Assembly (NCBI RefSeq): GCF_000226115.1
Contig: NC_016457.1
Coordinates: 9,734,001 to 9,798,000 of the forward strand
Direction: 5' to 3'
Origin: Thermothielavioides terrestris NRRL 8126
Taxonomy: Eukaryota; Ascomycota; Sordariomycetes; Sordariales; Chaetomiaceae
Length of the DNA: 64,000 bases
This document shows, in pieces, positions 24,363 to 35,456 of the stretch. The position numbers and the translations under genes were made by a program. The notes below the pieces were generated by a model. The model had not been told where the DNA came from, did no database searches, and worked only from the letters and a program-made list of their open reading frames with translations. Numbering within the stretch: the first letter of the stretch is position 1; every line of letters starts with the position of its first letter.

Positions 24363-26802
24363 GGATTCGAACTTCTCGGTGGACTCAGGCTGCTGGCCGC
24401 CACTGGGCTCCGCCTCGGCCTTCTCATGGGAAGGGGAGGATGTCCTGTCAGGGGATATCGGCGTGTTTGGGGTCTTCAAACCGGAATGTAGGGTCCCTTC
24501 CGAATTCTGGCTCCACAAGGGACTGTCATTGCTGCTGGAGGGCGAGGTTTCCAAGTCCACTGGAGAAGGTAACCCATAGTTTGCGTCTCTGGTGTGAGAA
24601 TCAGCCGGTAGAGCGTGGGAGGAGCCGTTGCCGATCTTCTGGGCCACAGTTCCCGGGACTTCGGTTGCGGTGTCGCCAGCAAGCTTCGCTTCAAGTTGGT
24701 GGTCGATGTACGCTCGAAAGTCAGCGGTGTTACCGTCAATGCGGATCGTCTCCGTGTCCACCAGCTTTGCCAACTTTTGGAACGCCAAAGAGGTCTCATG
24801 CGTATTGCGGCCGACCACCAGAAGCCGAATGGGAAGCGGTGCGAGGCGCAGGTCTGTGAACCGTTTGATGACCGCCGCTGGCTGGTCTGCCTCATCTATG
24901 CCGTCGATGATCAGGTAGAGCGGTCGATCGACCTGGCTCAGTTTGAACAGAGCCTGTACAAACAGCAACTGCCATAGTGTCCGGTAATCTGCCGTCCTAA
25001 GGTCGGTACCTGCAGCCTTCAGCTGCCGGATATTCTCTGCATATGCCGGCGTTGATTGTGCGAGCTGGTGTGCGAGAGATCTCAGAATCATGCTCACGCC
25101 GCGCTTCTCCGGCGATGCAAGACGGATGAAAAAATAGTGACAGGGCAGCCCAGATTGGACGATGTGGTTGATGATGAACGACGTGAGAACCGACTTCCCA
25201 CTGGCAGCATGTCTGTTCATCCAGAGAACTCGCGGCTTGGGCCTGGGATCCTCAAGCCACGCAGTGAAACTCGAGTGACCAAGGATCCAAGCACATGTGC
25301 CAGGGGTCCAACGATCTCGGAAGAAGCTGCAGTCTGCCAAGGGTGATTCAACAAGACCAAGATATTGCGCGAAATCTGACACGGTAGACCTTGCCGGGGA
25401 AACTCCTGTTTCTCGCGCAGTCAGAATCTGCTAATGTCGGCATACGAGCGATGCGGAAGAAGCTTCATTGTGTGTGATCAGAAAATCGACGACATACCGC
25501 TTGAGCTGATCTTTCCCACCACAGCTTTCAGTACGTTCCTCACGCTAATATACCGCGGGTCCGACGGGCTTGTGTACTTGCACACGCCATGGTGGTCCGC
25601 ATCCAACGACCTCGCGATCTCGCCCGGATAGCCCAGCACCGAGGAGTCCCTCTCCAAGACCATCTGAGGAGACGGATATGAGATAAGCCCAGCATCAGAT
25701 GAACTGGATAAACGTACAATTTTTGTTGTATTAAACGCCAGCGCCGTCGGGCGGGTCTCGTAGAACGAGTAAATGTTCAGGGATGGGGCAATGTGCCTGA
25801 ACTTTTCGTTAAGATCCTGGATGGTGTGGGAGCCGGGCGCGAGCTCGGCAATGAACTGCATAGGGCTGGTTGCAAGCGACACTTGCAAGATGCGGTTCAG
25901 AGTCTTGGCTAGATTGGAGCCGCGGTGCGGCGTTGAGAGGAAGATGATGGCCGAGACTGCTCTGGCGATGCACCTGTACGCCGGGTCGCCACGACCGTTA
26001 ACGCAGGCCTACAGACCCGCAGACAAGACAGGCTCAGCAGCGATTCCTGTGTTCCTCGATAAGCTTCCACCAACCTCTTTCACGATTAAGCCGCCCATGG
26101 AATGAGCAATGAATATGATGGGTCTCTGCCCGGAACACCGGTCGCATTAACCACCAGGCCATTCACCGACTTCTTCCTGGAGTAAGGGGTGTCTCACCTC
26201 GCCCATAGGCGGCTCTTCCAGTCCCTCAACAGGCTCGTCTTTGTAGTGTTTCAGATCGCACAACAGATCCATGGCGAATTCAGGGATCGACATCTTGTTC
26301 CTGCCGCTCCCAGGCCGGAAGTTCGCATTGTACCCAAAAGTCAGGATACGCGCTTCATTAATCTCGGGCTCGGAAGGCAGGAACTTCAGAGGCCAGAAGA
26401 GCTCTGGATCGCGGTTATGGGACCATGTCTTGCGACTGCTCCCGCCCAAGCCGTGGACAAAGACGATGTCAGCCCTGCGCTGCCCGCGGGGCCGGTGCAC
26501 CAATGTCAGGCCCAACGGGTCCTCTCCAGAGGGCTCGGCATCCCGGGTTGACGAGTGAGGATTTTGGGACGGGGACAACGTGTCACGCCCTGGAGTTGGA
26601 AGAACCAGGGACGCTTCCTGTTCGCGGGTCGAGGAGTCGGCATTGCTGTCAATGGGAATTCCACTTGGAGAGGGCTCGCGGGACGGGGAAGACGAGCCAG
26701 AGGTCTCGGTAGGTAACGGTGATAGAGTCGTTTGCGCCCGGGCACTATCTTTGTCCTTGACTTTTTTCCGAACCCTGAACGGCCTGAACTAGTGCACGAC
26801 AT
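23520..26802 (-). pseudogene. Damaged SesB-like hydrolase / NACHT / fructosamine-kinase-like gene
   Basis: Six exons are supported by splice motifs and matching phase: 26198-26802, 26075-26125, 25718-26008, 25498-25663, 25405-24296 and 24237-23520. Exons 1-4 encode the SesB-like alpha/beta hydrolase found at the N-terminus of many fungal NLRs: IVFVHGLGGSS, then FIAHSMGGLIVKE across exon 2 (nucleophile Ser), then LDADHHGVCKY (catalytic His). Exon 5 is a NACHT NTPase: RDRWTPGTCAWIL, a degenerate Walker A NRHAASGKS, Walker B LYLIIDGIDEAD. The NACHT is followed not by its usual C-terminal helical part but by a Ser/Pro-rich linker. Intron 5 (GTCAGT...CTAAC...ACAG) then links in phase to a fructosamine-kinase-like domain. 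Damage: the only plausible ATG (26800-26802) is one base out of frame with the conserved N-terminus, probably at a six-T run (26762-26767); the first Walker A Gly is Arg; the 3' end is lost to the copia LTR. Family role: incompatibility/immunity-type receptors. Whether one or two genes existed originally is open. Confidence 0.75.
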
Positions 26803-27502
26803 GACAACGTACGATGATTAGTACACCCGGTCTGTGGGTTAGGCGGGGACGAAAGCAGGCGAAGTGACGCACCATTTGGGTTTCAGTCCCCTCAGTCGCA
26901 TCTGCAGGACGACGGAATACCGGAAGGTATCTAATTAGGTGAAGAGGAAAATCGGGCTCGCTGAAGGCGGTTCCAAGGCCAGAAATCAGACTTGGTTAGT
27001 CTGGGTCTGCAAGGGGAAACTAGAAGGCACCAGGCCTGAGGCGCCGCGCCGGGAGACCTCATGACAGCTGAGCTCTACTCTCATGCTCGCCTGACACTTC
27101 CCCCCTGCTTCTCGCAGGATTGCCGCCAGTCGCCATTGGTGCGACATGCAGGGTCAACATGCACCCGTGGTGTCTCTTCCTAGCCTATGCTTAGCCGCCC
27201 CGGCGGACCCGTTCGGGACCACCCGCAGCCGGGGGCGCGCCGCAGCGGGCAGTCGGGTCAAGACCTGAGGAGGCGCATCAAGGATCGAGAAGAAGTGCTA
27301 CTACCAGAAAATGCCGATGGAATGCTTTTTCTACCTTTTCCCTCCTAAGCTTCGGCGGCAATCCGTGGAGCCAAGGGAATCGTAGATTGTTCAGCACCAC
27401 ATTTCAACACATCGTCGTTGAGCCTCCAGATCTGTGATGTTTCTATTCCACGTAGTGGATCCTAAAAAATCAATGCCGCCCGCGAAGCACCGTGAGCCGG
27501 CT
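26803..27502. other. Intergenic, no gene recognised
   Basis: This 700 bp stretch lies upstream of the NLR-like gene and downstream of the MFS gene's stop. Both genes are on the minus strand, so it should hold the NLR promoter and the transporter's 3' end. No coding frame with family resemblance, tRNA or clear repeat was seen. Confidence 0.5.
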
Positions 27503-28930
27503 TCAACGGCTTCTTGTGAGCCGCCTCCGCCGCCAGTCCGGTCCCTTCCGCCGGCTAACAACAACTGACAGGGCGCAAGAGATGCCTGTAAATAGTGAAA
27601 ACATGGTGAAATACCAACCGCGTCCCACGGCGTCCAACAGGGGCTGAAGAACGGCGGCTGAAGCGGCGCTTAGCCCGCATCTCATGAGCTGCCCAGAGGC
27701 ATATGCTGAGCTTGAGGCATTTGGGAATATGTCGACGAGCAAAGCACTCGCCGTATGGTTTAGTAAAGTCGACAGGGCGCAGGCGAAGAACTGCAAGACG
27801 ATAGGGACGGCAGGGTGGACGCGGGCCCAGACCGCCCAGCCGTAGCCGATGACAACGAGTACCTCGAGCAAAATGAAGGCGAGGCAATGCCGGTACCTGG
27901 CTTCCTCGATCGGGAACTCGAACAAATCGTGCTTTCCCTTATCCTGCGGCTCGAAGCCATGCTTCCTGGCGGTGACGGCGTAGTTCCGGTCGATCAGTTT
28001 TCCGGCTACAATGCCGCCGATGGTCATGCCCGCGAGACCTGGCAGAAACACAAGCCCGATCTCGAGGTTGTTGTAGCCATAGACCTCGTCGAAGATGACG
28101 GGGATGGCTACCTGGAAGGTGTAGTAGATGGAATACGACGACGCCACCATCCACAGGGCCGCGGAGGCGTCTCGGTGGAGGATGATCCGGAACGGCGCGA
28201 TCGCGTCCCTGAAGTTCCATCTCGGTTTCGCTTCCGCGTCGCTCCGCTGCACCGCTGGTCCCCCCTTCTTCTTCTCCTCGCCCAGCCGCTGCCTCTTCCA
28301 CAGCCGGCGCCCGCAAGCCCACCAAGTGCTCCAGACCCCTCCCACAACGACCTCCCCATTCCCCACCACCGCCCTCGCGGTCTCGGGGAGCGTAAACCCC
28401 GCCAGCAGCACGCGCAGGGCCACGAGCGCGGCGTAGGCGCTGCCGGCGGGCGGCGGTGGCTGCTGCTGCTGCTGCTGCTGCTGCTGTGCACAGCGGAGGT
28501 TCAGCGCGAGCAGGGCCAGGCCGAGGCTGGCGGCCGCGTAGAGGGCGACGAGGCCCAGCAGCACGGGCCGGCGGCCCAGGCGGTCGGCCAGTGAGGCGAA
28601 CAGCGCTGGGGCGAGCGCCTGGGCCACGGCGTAGGCCGTCACGGTGAGGTTGATCAGCTGCGTCGAGGTCGCGAATTGGATGCTCAGCAGGGAGATGAGC
28701 GGGAAGTAGATGGTGGCGGTCAGGGTGGAGAGGGTGATGGTGAAGCCGAGGAGATAGGTCAGGTAGGTGCGGGTGGAAGCGGGGAAGGTTGAGTAGGGCT
28801 TGGGCGGCGGGGCGTTGTTGCGGTTGTCGTTGTTGTTGTTGCTGTCGCTGGAGGGAGCGGACTCGCCCGTTGGCGTGGCATGGCTGAGGATGATTGCCGC
28901 TGAATCGGGTGTCTTTGTTCCGGCTGACAT
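27503..28930 (-). CDS. MFS drug:H+ antiporter-like (DHA1/QDR type), apparently missing TM4-TM6
   Basis: A single 475-residue frame from the ATG at 28928-28930. The N-terminal tail is Asn/Pro-rich. TM1 begins near residue 45 (YLTYLLGFTITLSTLTATIYF), and after TM2 comes the MFS signature ADRLGRRP. A nine-Gln tract from a CTG run (28459-28487 on the plus strand) and Pro residues fill a loop. Then AALVALRVLL passes directly into AGFTLPETARAVVGNG. In this family TM4, TM5 and TM6 (roughly 70-80 residues) should lie between RVL and LPET, so an in-frame deletion is likely. TM7-TM12 follow in the C-terminal half. Such transporters export drugs or small organic molecules at the plasma membrane; substrate unknown. 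Without TM4-6 it is probably non-functional or a misassembled allele. The open frame extends upstream of 28930 without a better ATG context. Confidence 0.75.
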   Translation of the reverse strand: MSAGTKTPDSAAIILSHATPTGESAPSSDSNNNNDNRNNAPPPKPYSTFPASTRTYLTYLLGFTITLSTLTATIYFPLISLLSIQFATSTQLINLTVTAYAVAQALAPALFASLADRLGRRPVLLGLVALYAAASLGLALLALNLRCAQQQQQQQQQPPPPAGSAYAALVALRVLLAGFTLPETARAVVGNGEVVVGGVWSTWWACGRRLWKRQRLGEEKKKGGPAVQRSDAEAKPRWNFRDAIAPFRIILHRDASAALWMVASSYSIYYTFQVAIPVIFDEVYGYNNLEIGLVFLPGLAGMTIGGIVAGKLIDRNYAVTARKHGFEPQDKGKHDLFEFPIEEARYRHCLAFILLEVLVVIGYGWAVWARVHPAVPIVLQFFACALSTLLNHTASALLVDIFPNASSSAYASGQLMRCGLSAASAAVLQPLLDAVGRGWYFTMFSLFTGISCALSVVVSRRKGPDWRRRRLTRSR

Positions 28931-30222
28931 GCTTCTTGTTGCTAGCAGAGAAACACGATGCACATGCGGGAGCGGGGTTGGTTGGCAATTACCGTTGTTT
29001 TGTTGGTGCTCACCTTGCATGCTACTCTCATCGAGGTAGTTGACTCTCATCAGGGCTAGAAAAGCAAGCAACAATGTGTGATTAGCTAAATTGGCCACAC
29101 GGTGCCGGGAGACGTAGTTAGAGCCCGTGTCTCTTCCGTAAGTGACTAGCATGAGACCAAGACCTGGTCCTCCTCGATGCCAACCGGCCGGCCTGCAAGC
29201 TGACCGCGCTGTGAGCATTTGTCTGGTGGGGCTGGGCGTCTGCTTCTTGAGGAACTCGCCGAGAAGAGTTTGTACACTAGTGTGCTGTACTCCCCCGGGA
29301 TGCAGGCACCAAATCAAGGGCCCGAAACATACACAGTAGCTACCTTTTGACAGTTACCGACATGGAGCGGAGCGGCTGCTGATTCGCGGCGAGAGTCCGA
29401 TGTCATAACCCTGTCTATGTATAGCGTGGCTATTTAGGTATTGATCGTCAACGACATGGCTAACTAATACGGAGAAACGTGAACGGCAAAAGCTGTGCGA
29501 ATTCTCCGGAGCATCCAGAATGTAAGCTAACATCAACAGGAGGCATCGACCGGCTGAGCGAGGGTTCAGTTGTTCGAACCGCACTTGTCCATGATCCAAG
29601 AGAGGACGTTCTTGGCACGAACTGCAATGAAACAGCAAAGCACTATCTGGGCAACTAGACTTGCCGCGAATGAACGGATAGTTGAGTTCAAAAGAAGTCA
29701 GGCGTGAAACCACAGCTCCTCGATGAAGGGCTACAAAGCCAAGGAAGGAGAAACAAAATATTCCGGAGATTGCCCTCAAGGACTTGTGGATCGCCAAGAT
29801 GCAATTCGTTGCCCAGAGGCGGCACCACCCTGTAGTGCCGATCTGCCAAGTCATTGCCCGTCAACGCACTTACTGCGTAAAGCTGTTCAGGCTAAACACA
29901 GTTGGCACCTTGAGGAAGAACAATGATATGTCGACCAAGACTTCGAGCCACGTCCGGAAAAGCATGAACGGAACACCAGCCGTTTAAGTTACAGGTCTGT
30001 TCTATCCGTGAATGCACCAGCAGCTCTGCCCGCGGATCATACACTGCCGACTCTACTCCGTATGTACAGCCCCCAAAACTGAGAGAGATCTAAACGCCGC
30101 CAAGCCCCAGGTACCCTCCACAACGCCGCCGTAGTCACCCAATTGACGAAATAGTTTCCAGATATCTTCCATCCAGGGTTATGCCAAAATCAACGCATCC
30201 ACCATGGGCTATATACAGAGCG
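28931..30222. other. Intergenic; one weak 166-codon frame
   Basis: About 1.3 kb between the MFS start and the glycosyltransferase stop. A minus-strand frame from an ATG at 29854 to 29354 (166 codons) contains one hydrophobic stretch (SGIFCFSFLGFVALHRG) but has no recognised domain or splice support. It is not called as a gene. Nothing else was recognised. Confidence 0.4.
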
Positions 30223-31626
30223 TCACCTCCGCCGTTGTCGCCACGGCCTGCCGGGCCCCGTTCCACACACCCGCTGCGAAGCGTTGTTAGCAACACCGAT
30301 GTCGTGGGTTCTGTAAGGGTGACACACGTACCTTGCGCCGCTCCGCAAAATCGGCGTATATCCCATTCCATATCTCTCTCTCGGCGCACGACTCCACGCC
30401 GCCGTCCCGCTGATGACACTTGGGCTGGTTAGCCAGCCTCTGCGCCTCGGATACTAGCCACGGCTTCGGCAGGGGCCAGTCAGAAAAGTGGAGGAACTTG
30501 GCCTCGTTGAAGGCGGCAACGGGATCCCACTTCTCGCGCTCGCTGCCGAGGTACGCGGCGTGCTCGTCCGGGTCGTGGCGGAACTCGCCCGTCAGCAGAT
30601 CGTACGGGCGGTGCGGCAGCACCATGGCGCTGTCGCCGTACAGCTGGTTGACGATCTCCATGTCGTAGTCGTCGTCGGCCGCCGCGTTGATCTTGTCCAT
30701 GACGCGCGCGAACTCGGCCTCGCTCGGCTGCAGCAGCATGACCTGCGACGAGAGCACCTTCTTCTCCGGGTATAGCCAGTAGGCGCGCGGCATTGCCATC
30801 GGGCAGGGCGGCAGCAGGAAGAGCTCGTCCATGTGCTGCAAGACAACCGAGTCCGAGTCGAGCGAGAGAACGCGGTCGTACTGCGTCTGGTTGAAGGCGA
30901 GCAGTTTCGTGTAGGATTCGGCCCACGTCTCTGTCCAAGTGACAGGTTCAGTCAGCAAAGGGGTGGGGGGACATGCTATGTGGAGCGGGAGAACTGGAAC
31001 ATACTATCCCCGCCATCTCGGCGCTGTACTTGGATAGGCACCAACCGGACGTTGTACTCGTCGCGCGCCTTCCTCAGCAACCGTGCCTCGACGCTTGTTC
31101 CGCCGTCGGCGGCAGTCGGGTCGAACATGTGCGACGGATACATCATGACGCGGCCGGCCCGGCTCCCGAGATGGTGCAGCCGCTCAAACAGCATGACCGA
31201 GTTGCACAGATAATGCAGGTCGGTGACATATTGGGTATAGGCGAAGCGCGACCAGTCGACGGACCCGGCAAGGGCTGGACCCTCGGGCCAAGACGGGCTC
31301 GGGGGCGCCGGGCTTGGCAAGGGCGGCGGCTTGGATGTCACCGGCGGCGGCTCGGGGCGGCGCTCGTCCGCAGGCGTCCCGTCGGTCGCCGGCCGCCAGG
31401 TGCGCACCGAGGGCGTGTGGAAGCGGCGGCTGCCAGAGACGAGCAGCACCATGGCCGTCAAGAGGACCGGCACCCAGAGGCGCAGTCTCCGGGACGACCA
31501 GACATCGGCGAGGGCGAAGCGCGACCTCGGTGGGGACGCCGTCGCGTCGGTCGCGGATTGGTCTGCCGCAAGGGCATCTCTACGAAGCAGAGAGTACCGA
31601 GGGGCGCCAAATCGCCAGACGGCCAT
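30223..31626 (-). CDS. GT8 glycosyltransferase, GNT1-like, Golgi type II membrane protein
   Basis: Three exons: 31626-31005, 30930-30332 and 30273-30223, phases consistent, giving 423 residues. The ATG at 31624-31626 has a good context (caccATGGcc). Introns are 74 bp (GTATGT, branch CTGAC) and 58 bp (GTACGT, branch GCTAAC). A signal anchor (RLRLWVPVLLTAMVLLVSG) near residues 50-70 is followed by a Pro-rich stem, as in Golgi type II enzymes. The catalytic domain has FAYTQYVTDLHYLCNSVMLF, SYTKLLAFNQTQYDRVLSLD with the metal-binding DSD, MPRAYWL, DMEIVNQLY and KFLHFSDWPLPKPW. This is the fungal family annotated as glucose N-acetyltransferase 1 / GlcNAc transferase. The acceptor in this species is unknown. 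The C-terminus (RVCG...) is short but typical. Confidence 0.85.
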
Positions 31627-32492
31627 GGTGAAGTTGAAGAATGTGGGGTGGGATTTTGAGCGCTTCTGCACCCATCTCACGGAGCTCCACTGGCGACGAC
31701 GGCATTGGGATGGAGGACGGGGGACGGAGGAAACGAAACTCCACGTCGGCTTTGTGCTCGCTTGTCAAAGCAAGCGACTAACGAGTGTACACAGTACAGC
31801 CGCTCTTCAACGGGGCTTGTGGGCCTGTTTGCCCCCCCGAGTGCCTGAGTGCGGGCGCTAACGGAGGACTGTGGCAGACATGCTCCATACACAGTAATCC
31901 GTCGTGTAGATCCCTCGATGGCGCCAATCGAACGCCACGGGACAACAAAGTCCCTCGCGCCGGCCCACTGTCGGCTTCCTGAAGCCCCCGGCGCGGGCCC
32001 GGAGGGCGCCATTCCAGTTTTCCCAGACGAGCCGGCCATGCACATACACGGCCCGAACGGCGCGAGCCGTGCGAGCTGTGCGAGCTCCTTACTGTACGTA
32101 CCTGGTCGTGTGCTTGTGTCATCCGGCGCAACTTGGATCCGTTCTCTCGGGACCCAATCAGCCCGTCAACGCTGACAGATCTCTGGGCGCCAAGACCCTC
32201 CAATGAAAGCTCGGGTTCTTCGGCACCGTGTGCGTGCACTGTACATACGCAATTACCTGTGTGCACACCTTATACGAGCTAGTGTACGGTTAAACGAGAG
32301 TGAATTCTGTGACAATGCTGCATGCTGCCTGCTGAAGATGCGTGGCGCAGCAGCGCTGCGAGGGTCCGTCACTCGCCAACATGAAAAAGCTGGACGGGGG
32401 CATGGGCTCAGGCTTCTGGGAAGGAAGTCTTGACGTTTCACTTGTTTCTTGTTTCCTCTTCCCCATTTTCTCGCATCTGCCTCTCTGGCTAT
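31627..32492. other. Upstream region of the glycosyltransferase, no gene recognised
   Basis: About 870 bp of mixed-composition DNA between the glycosyltransferase ATG and the Mutator-like element. Overlapping short frames exist on both strands but none shows a domain, splice sites or family motif. Promoter elements were not identified. Confidence 0.45.
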
Positions 32493-32500
32493 AAAAAAAT

Positions 32501-32722
32501 GAGACATCCTCCTCGGACCGTAGGCCCTGCCCTCCCGGACCGTATCACATGATATCCGCCCCGCTTTTTTCCCAATTCGCCCACCACACTTTGATCAGTC
32601 TGCCCACCACACTCTGGATCTCTGGCTCTCTAGCACTGGAACTGGCTGAATCGCTCAAGAATACAATAAAATCCAGAGAGCCGAATCTTGTTTTTTTCTG
32701 ACTAAGCAGGATGACTAAGCTA
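32501..32722 (+). repeat. Left terminal inverted repeat of the MULE
   Basis: Complementary to 35256-35456 over nearly its whole length. Differences are a 19 bp extra piece near 32560-32580 and scattered C/T changes (for example cacatg against cacgtg). It keeps its CpA sites, unlike the transposase region. Confidence 0.85.
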
Positions 32723-32727
32723 CAGTC

Positions 32728-32835
32728 TCTACGCCCTGCCCTGCGCCCTGCCCTACTCCCTGCCCTGCTCCCTGCCCTGCTCCCTGCCCTACGCCCTGCC
32801 CTGCGTACAGCCCTGCGTACAGCCCTCTGACCGCC
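32728..32835 (+). repeat. Minisatellite inside the MULE left end
   Basis: Tandem units of about 11-12 bp of the type ccctgccctgc/ccctactccctg, about nine copies, followed by two copies of a gtacagccctgc unit. The right TIR has no equivalent, so it expanded on one side only. Confidence 0.75.
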
Positions 32836-33129
32836 CTGCCCCAGGTGCCTACGCAGGTGCCTGCGCGGCCCCCCCTGCCCCATGTGCTTACGCGCCCCCC
32901 CCTGGCCGCTCTAGTAGTTGGCTAGCTATTAGGGATAACCTCGTTGTCATCTAGTTGGCTCAGGTCGACCCCCTCCTACACCGACGCATTCCGGCGTATA
33001 GACGGCTGGAGGTTTGTCACCTACGAAGGGAGAACAGCCTATGTAGCTCGCGTAGAGAGGGGAGCAGTAGACCATAGTGCCTATACATCGGGAGCGAACA
33101 GCTATAAATGCTGGGGACGACTATGCAAC

Positions 33130-35153
33130 TGATCGACTTAGTCAAACTCGTAGAACCGCAAATAGTGGTCCTCATTAGCTAGAGATCTATCTAGCCACTA
33201 ATATAGATAGAAATCGACCTTTTAAAGCGCCACTTTATCCTCGTAGAGTTGAAGAAGCTTATACTAGTAAGGGATACCAAACTGCTTAGTAAATCTCCCT
33301 ATATAGGGAGCAAAAGGCTATCGTAGTAGCCTAGTTGTCGATAGTAATGATCCTAGTATATATCGATGTTCCTTCGTAACTATCTTCATCGTCTATAAGG
33401 CGATAGCAACTAGGGTATTACCGAGCTACGCCTAGCTAAGGAAATCGCGTCTAAGATAGTTCTTTTAGTATTATTGTACCTCGTAGATCGCTTCCTCTAT
33501 TGCATTAACTATTACAAAGGACTGCTCAATAGCCTATTTAATAGTACTGTTCCCTATGACTAGAAAGCTCTTAAGGAACTAGTTAGTTGACTCGACTAGC
33601 GATATAGTTTGATAGCCGAAATTAGGGTTGTAGTTAGTATAATAGGCTACCTATTGATAAGCTATAGGGAGGTAAGTCATCTTAATATACTAGATAATAG
33701 CTAGCTATATAGCGAAGAAGGCTATTAGCTTTTCCTATATAGTTTGGAAACCTTCTAACGTAGATGTATAAAGTATATAAACCTAAAGCCTATATAAGCT
33801 AGCGTAGGAGTACTCAATAGTCTCTAGAAGAGGGCTAAGATCTTCGCCCTATATAGCTAAGCGGTTGATCCTCTCGACAACTTAGTCATCGTCATCGTCA
33901 AAATTGAGGGCGGTTCTAGAAGGCTAGGTTCTAGGAGGCTAGGCTTGTTGCTAGGCTTGTTACTAGGCTATAAAGACAGCTCTTGCCACCTGTTTATTCT
34001 ACTTACGCTTAATCTGTAAAACGACGTTCTTATTAATATAGAAGATGTAGATCTAGGGCTTTATATCTAGGTAAACGTGTGTAATTGTATTCTTCAACGC
34101 TATATCGAAGTCGGTAATAGTAACCTATAGAGGATTAATTCCAAATTTATAGCGTAGGGCGTTGATTTAGTCTATTAGCTAGTCGAAGCCCTCTTGTCAT
34201 TCGTTGTTGATAAGCCTAAATATATAGCTAAAAACCTTGTTTAAACTACCGATACCGACAACTTAGAAGAACGCTAGCCCCTTATTATTCGTCTTATATA
34301 TATTGTCGTATATTTGAACCTATAGATTTAGAGCCTACTATTGCTTATAGAAGTCGTTGGTCTATACTAGGCCCTTAGGCTTATTAGGATCTTCCATTAA
34401 CTAGAGGACTCTATATAGGACAGCCCAATCGTCGAGCATCTTCATTGTACCTTAGAACAGGGTATACCCATTATCATAAGCCTATTATATATAACGTCGA
34501 ATGTTCTAGAGCTATTTTCTAGTAAATAAGATACCTAGGAACTATACCTAAAGGGCCTTAGTAAGCTAGCGATTCGTAATAGTAGGGCAGTCAATATAGG
34601 TCGCAATAAAGGCCTCATATTCTAGTTTAAACCTTCGAAGTACCGTAATATCCTCGCGGCCTTTAGCGGATAGATAGTTATAGCCTTCGTATCCTTCCTA
34701 GATTTCCAAGGTCCATCAATAGCTATTAGAAGCAAGTGCTTTAGCTATAGCTTGCTAAGGGCAGTTGGTCTTCGTTGTCGATAATAACTACCTAGCAATT
34801 ACTTCGCTAGGCCGTATCTTGTCCTATATATAGGCGAAATCGACCCGTATATAGCCAAAGTCCTTTATATAGTTGTTATAGCGAAGAATCCTAACGCCAA
34901 AGAGAGCTTCTACGGCCTAGTCCTACAGATCGTTGACAAGTTTATCGAGGGAGTCGTAGTAGTAGGAAAGAAGCTTATAACTAGGAGGAGGATTTGACAG
35001 AGGATTAGGCGTAAGCTCGGCAAGGTCGTTGTCGTCTTCGTATCCAGGCACTTGCAAGTCCGCTATAGCTATAGCTATTACAATGGTAAGTAATTGAAGG
35101 CATCTCACGTACGTATAGCCGTTCAGAACCTGGCTTACCAGGCAACTGGCCAA
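33130..35153 (-). pseudogene. MULE transposase, RIP-damaged
   Basis: The minus-strand frame starts with an open part from 35153 (MASCLVSQVLN...) and reads on through TAG codons. The MULE DDE core is visible: IYKTNNKGLAFFQVVGIGS, then FSYIFRLINNEWQEGFDQL (W restored at a TAG codon) near 34300-34170, then TITDFDIALKNTI. The first matches the family's D-x-T-Y-K-T-N region with the leading Asp changed, the last its second-Asp region. The N-terminal part has the ATRKTGCP-like zinc-finger layout with positions decayed. Host role when intact: cut-and-paste of the element. Confidence 0.75.
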
Positions 35154-35255
35154 TCGACGGCTTGGCTATATGCGATTGACTACGATGTAGTAGAACACTG
35201 CGATGGATCGATAGATTGGTTGTTGAACTGCGTTGAACTGAACGAGCGAAGGTTG

Positions 35256-35456
35256 CAGCTTAGTCAGCATTGCTTAGTCAGAAAAAACAAGATTCGGCTC
35301 TCTGGATTTTATTGCATTTTTAAGCGATTCAGCCAGTTCCAGTGCCAGAGAGCCAGAGATCCAGAGTGTAGTGGGCAGACTGATCAAAGTGTGGTGGGCG
35401 GATATCACGTGATACGGTCCGGGAGGGCAGGGCCTACGGTCCGAGGAGGATGTCTC
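35256..35456 (-). repeat. Right terminal inverted repeat of the MULE
   Basis: Inverted copy of 32501-32722. Outer end ...ccgaggaggatgtctc, then the target duplication aaaaaaat at 35457-35464. Confidence 0.85.

Larger units (their letters stand above)
32501..35456 (-). mobile_element. Mutator-like (MULE) DNA transposon with long TIRs
   Basis: Terminal inverted repeats start GAGACATCCTCCTCGGACCG at 32501 and end with its complement at 35456. They extend about 220 bp on the left (to about 32722, with a 19 bp insertion) and about 201 bp on the right (35256-35456). AAAAAAAT lies on both outer sides (32493-32500 and 35457-35464), an 8 bp target duplication. The inside encodes a RIP-damaged MULE transposase on the minus strand. 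The element lies between the glycosyltransferase promoter and an aspartic protease pseudogene. Long TIRs, an 8-9 bp duplication and the transposase fold agree on the superfamily. Confidence 0.85.

Noticed and set aside
27503..29317. Longer MFS reading frame starting upstream of 28930
   Set aside because: The added stretch has no family match and no good ATG context; a leader intron is more likely there.
29354..29854. 166-codon minus-strand frame
   Set aside because: No domain, no splice support, ordinary length for chance in GC-rich DNA.
32501..35456. hAT superfamily, suggested by the 8 bp target duplication
   Set aside because: The inner frame shows a MULE transposase core and the TIRs are about 200 bp, which fits Mutator-like elements, not hAT.
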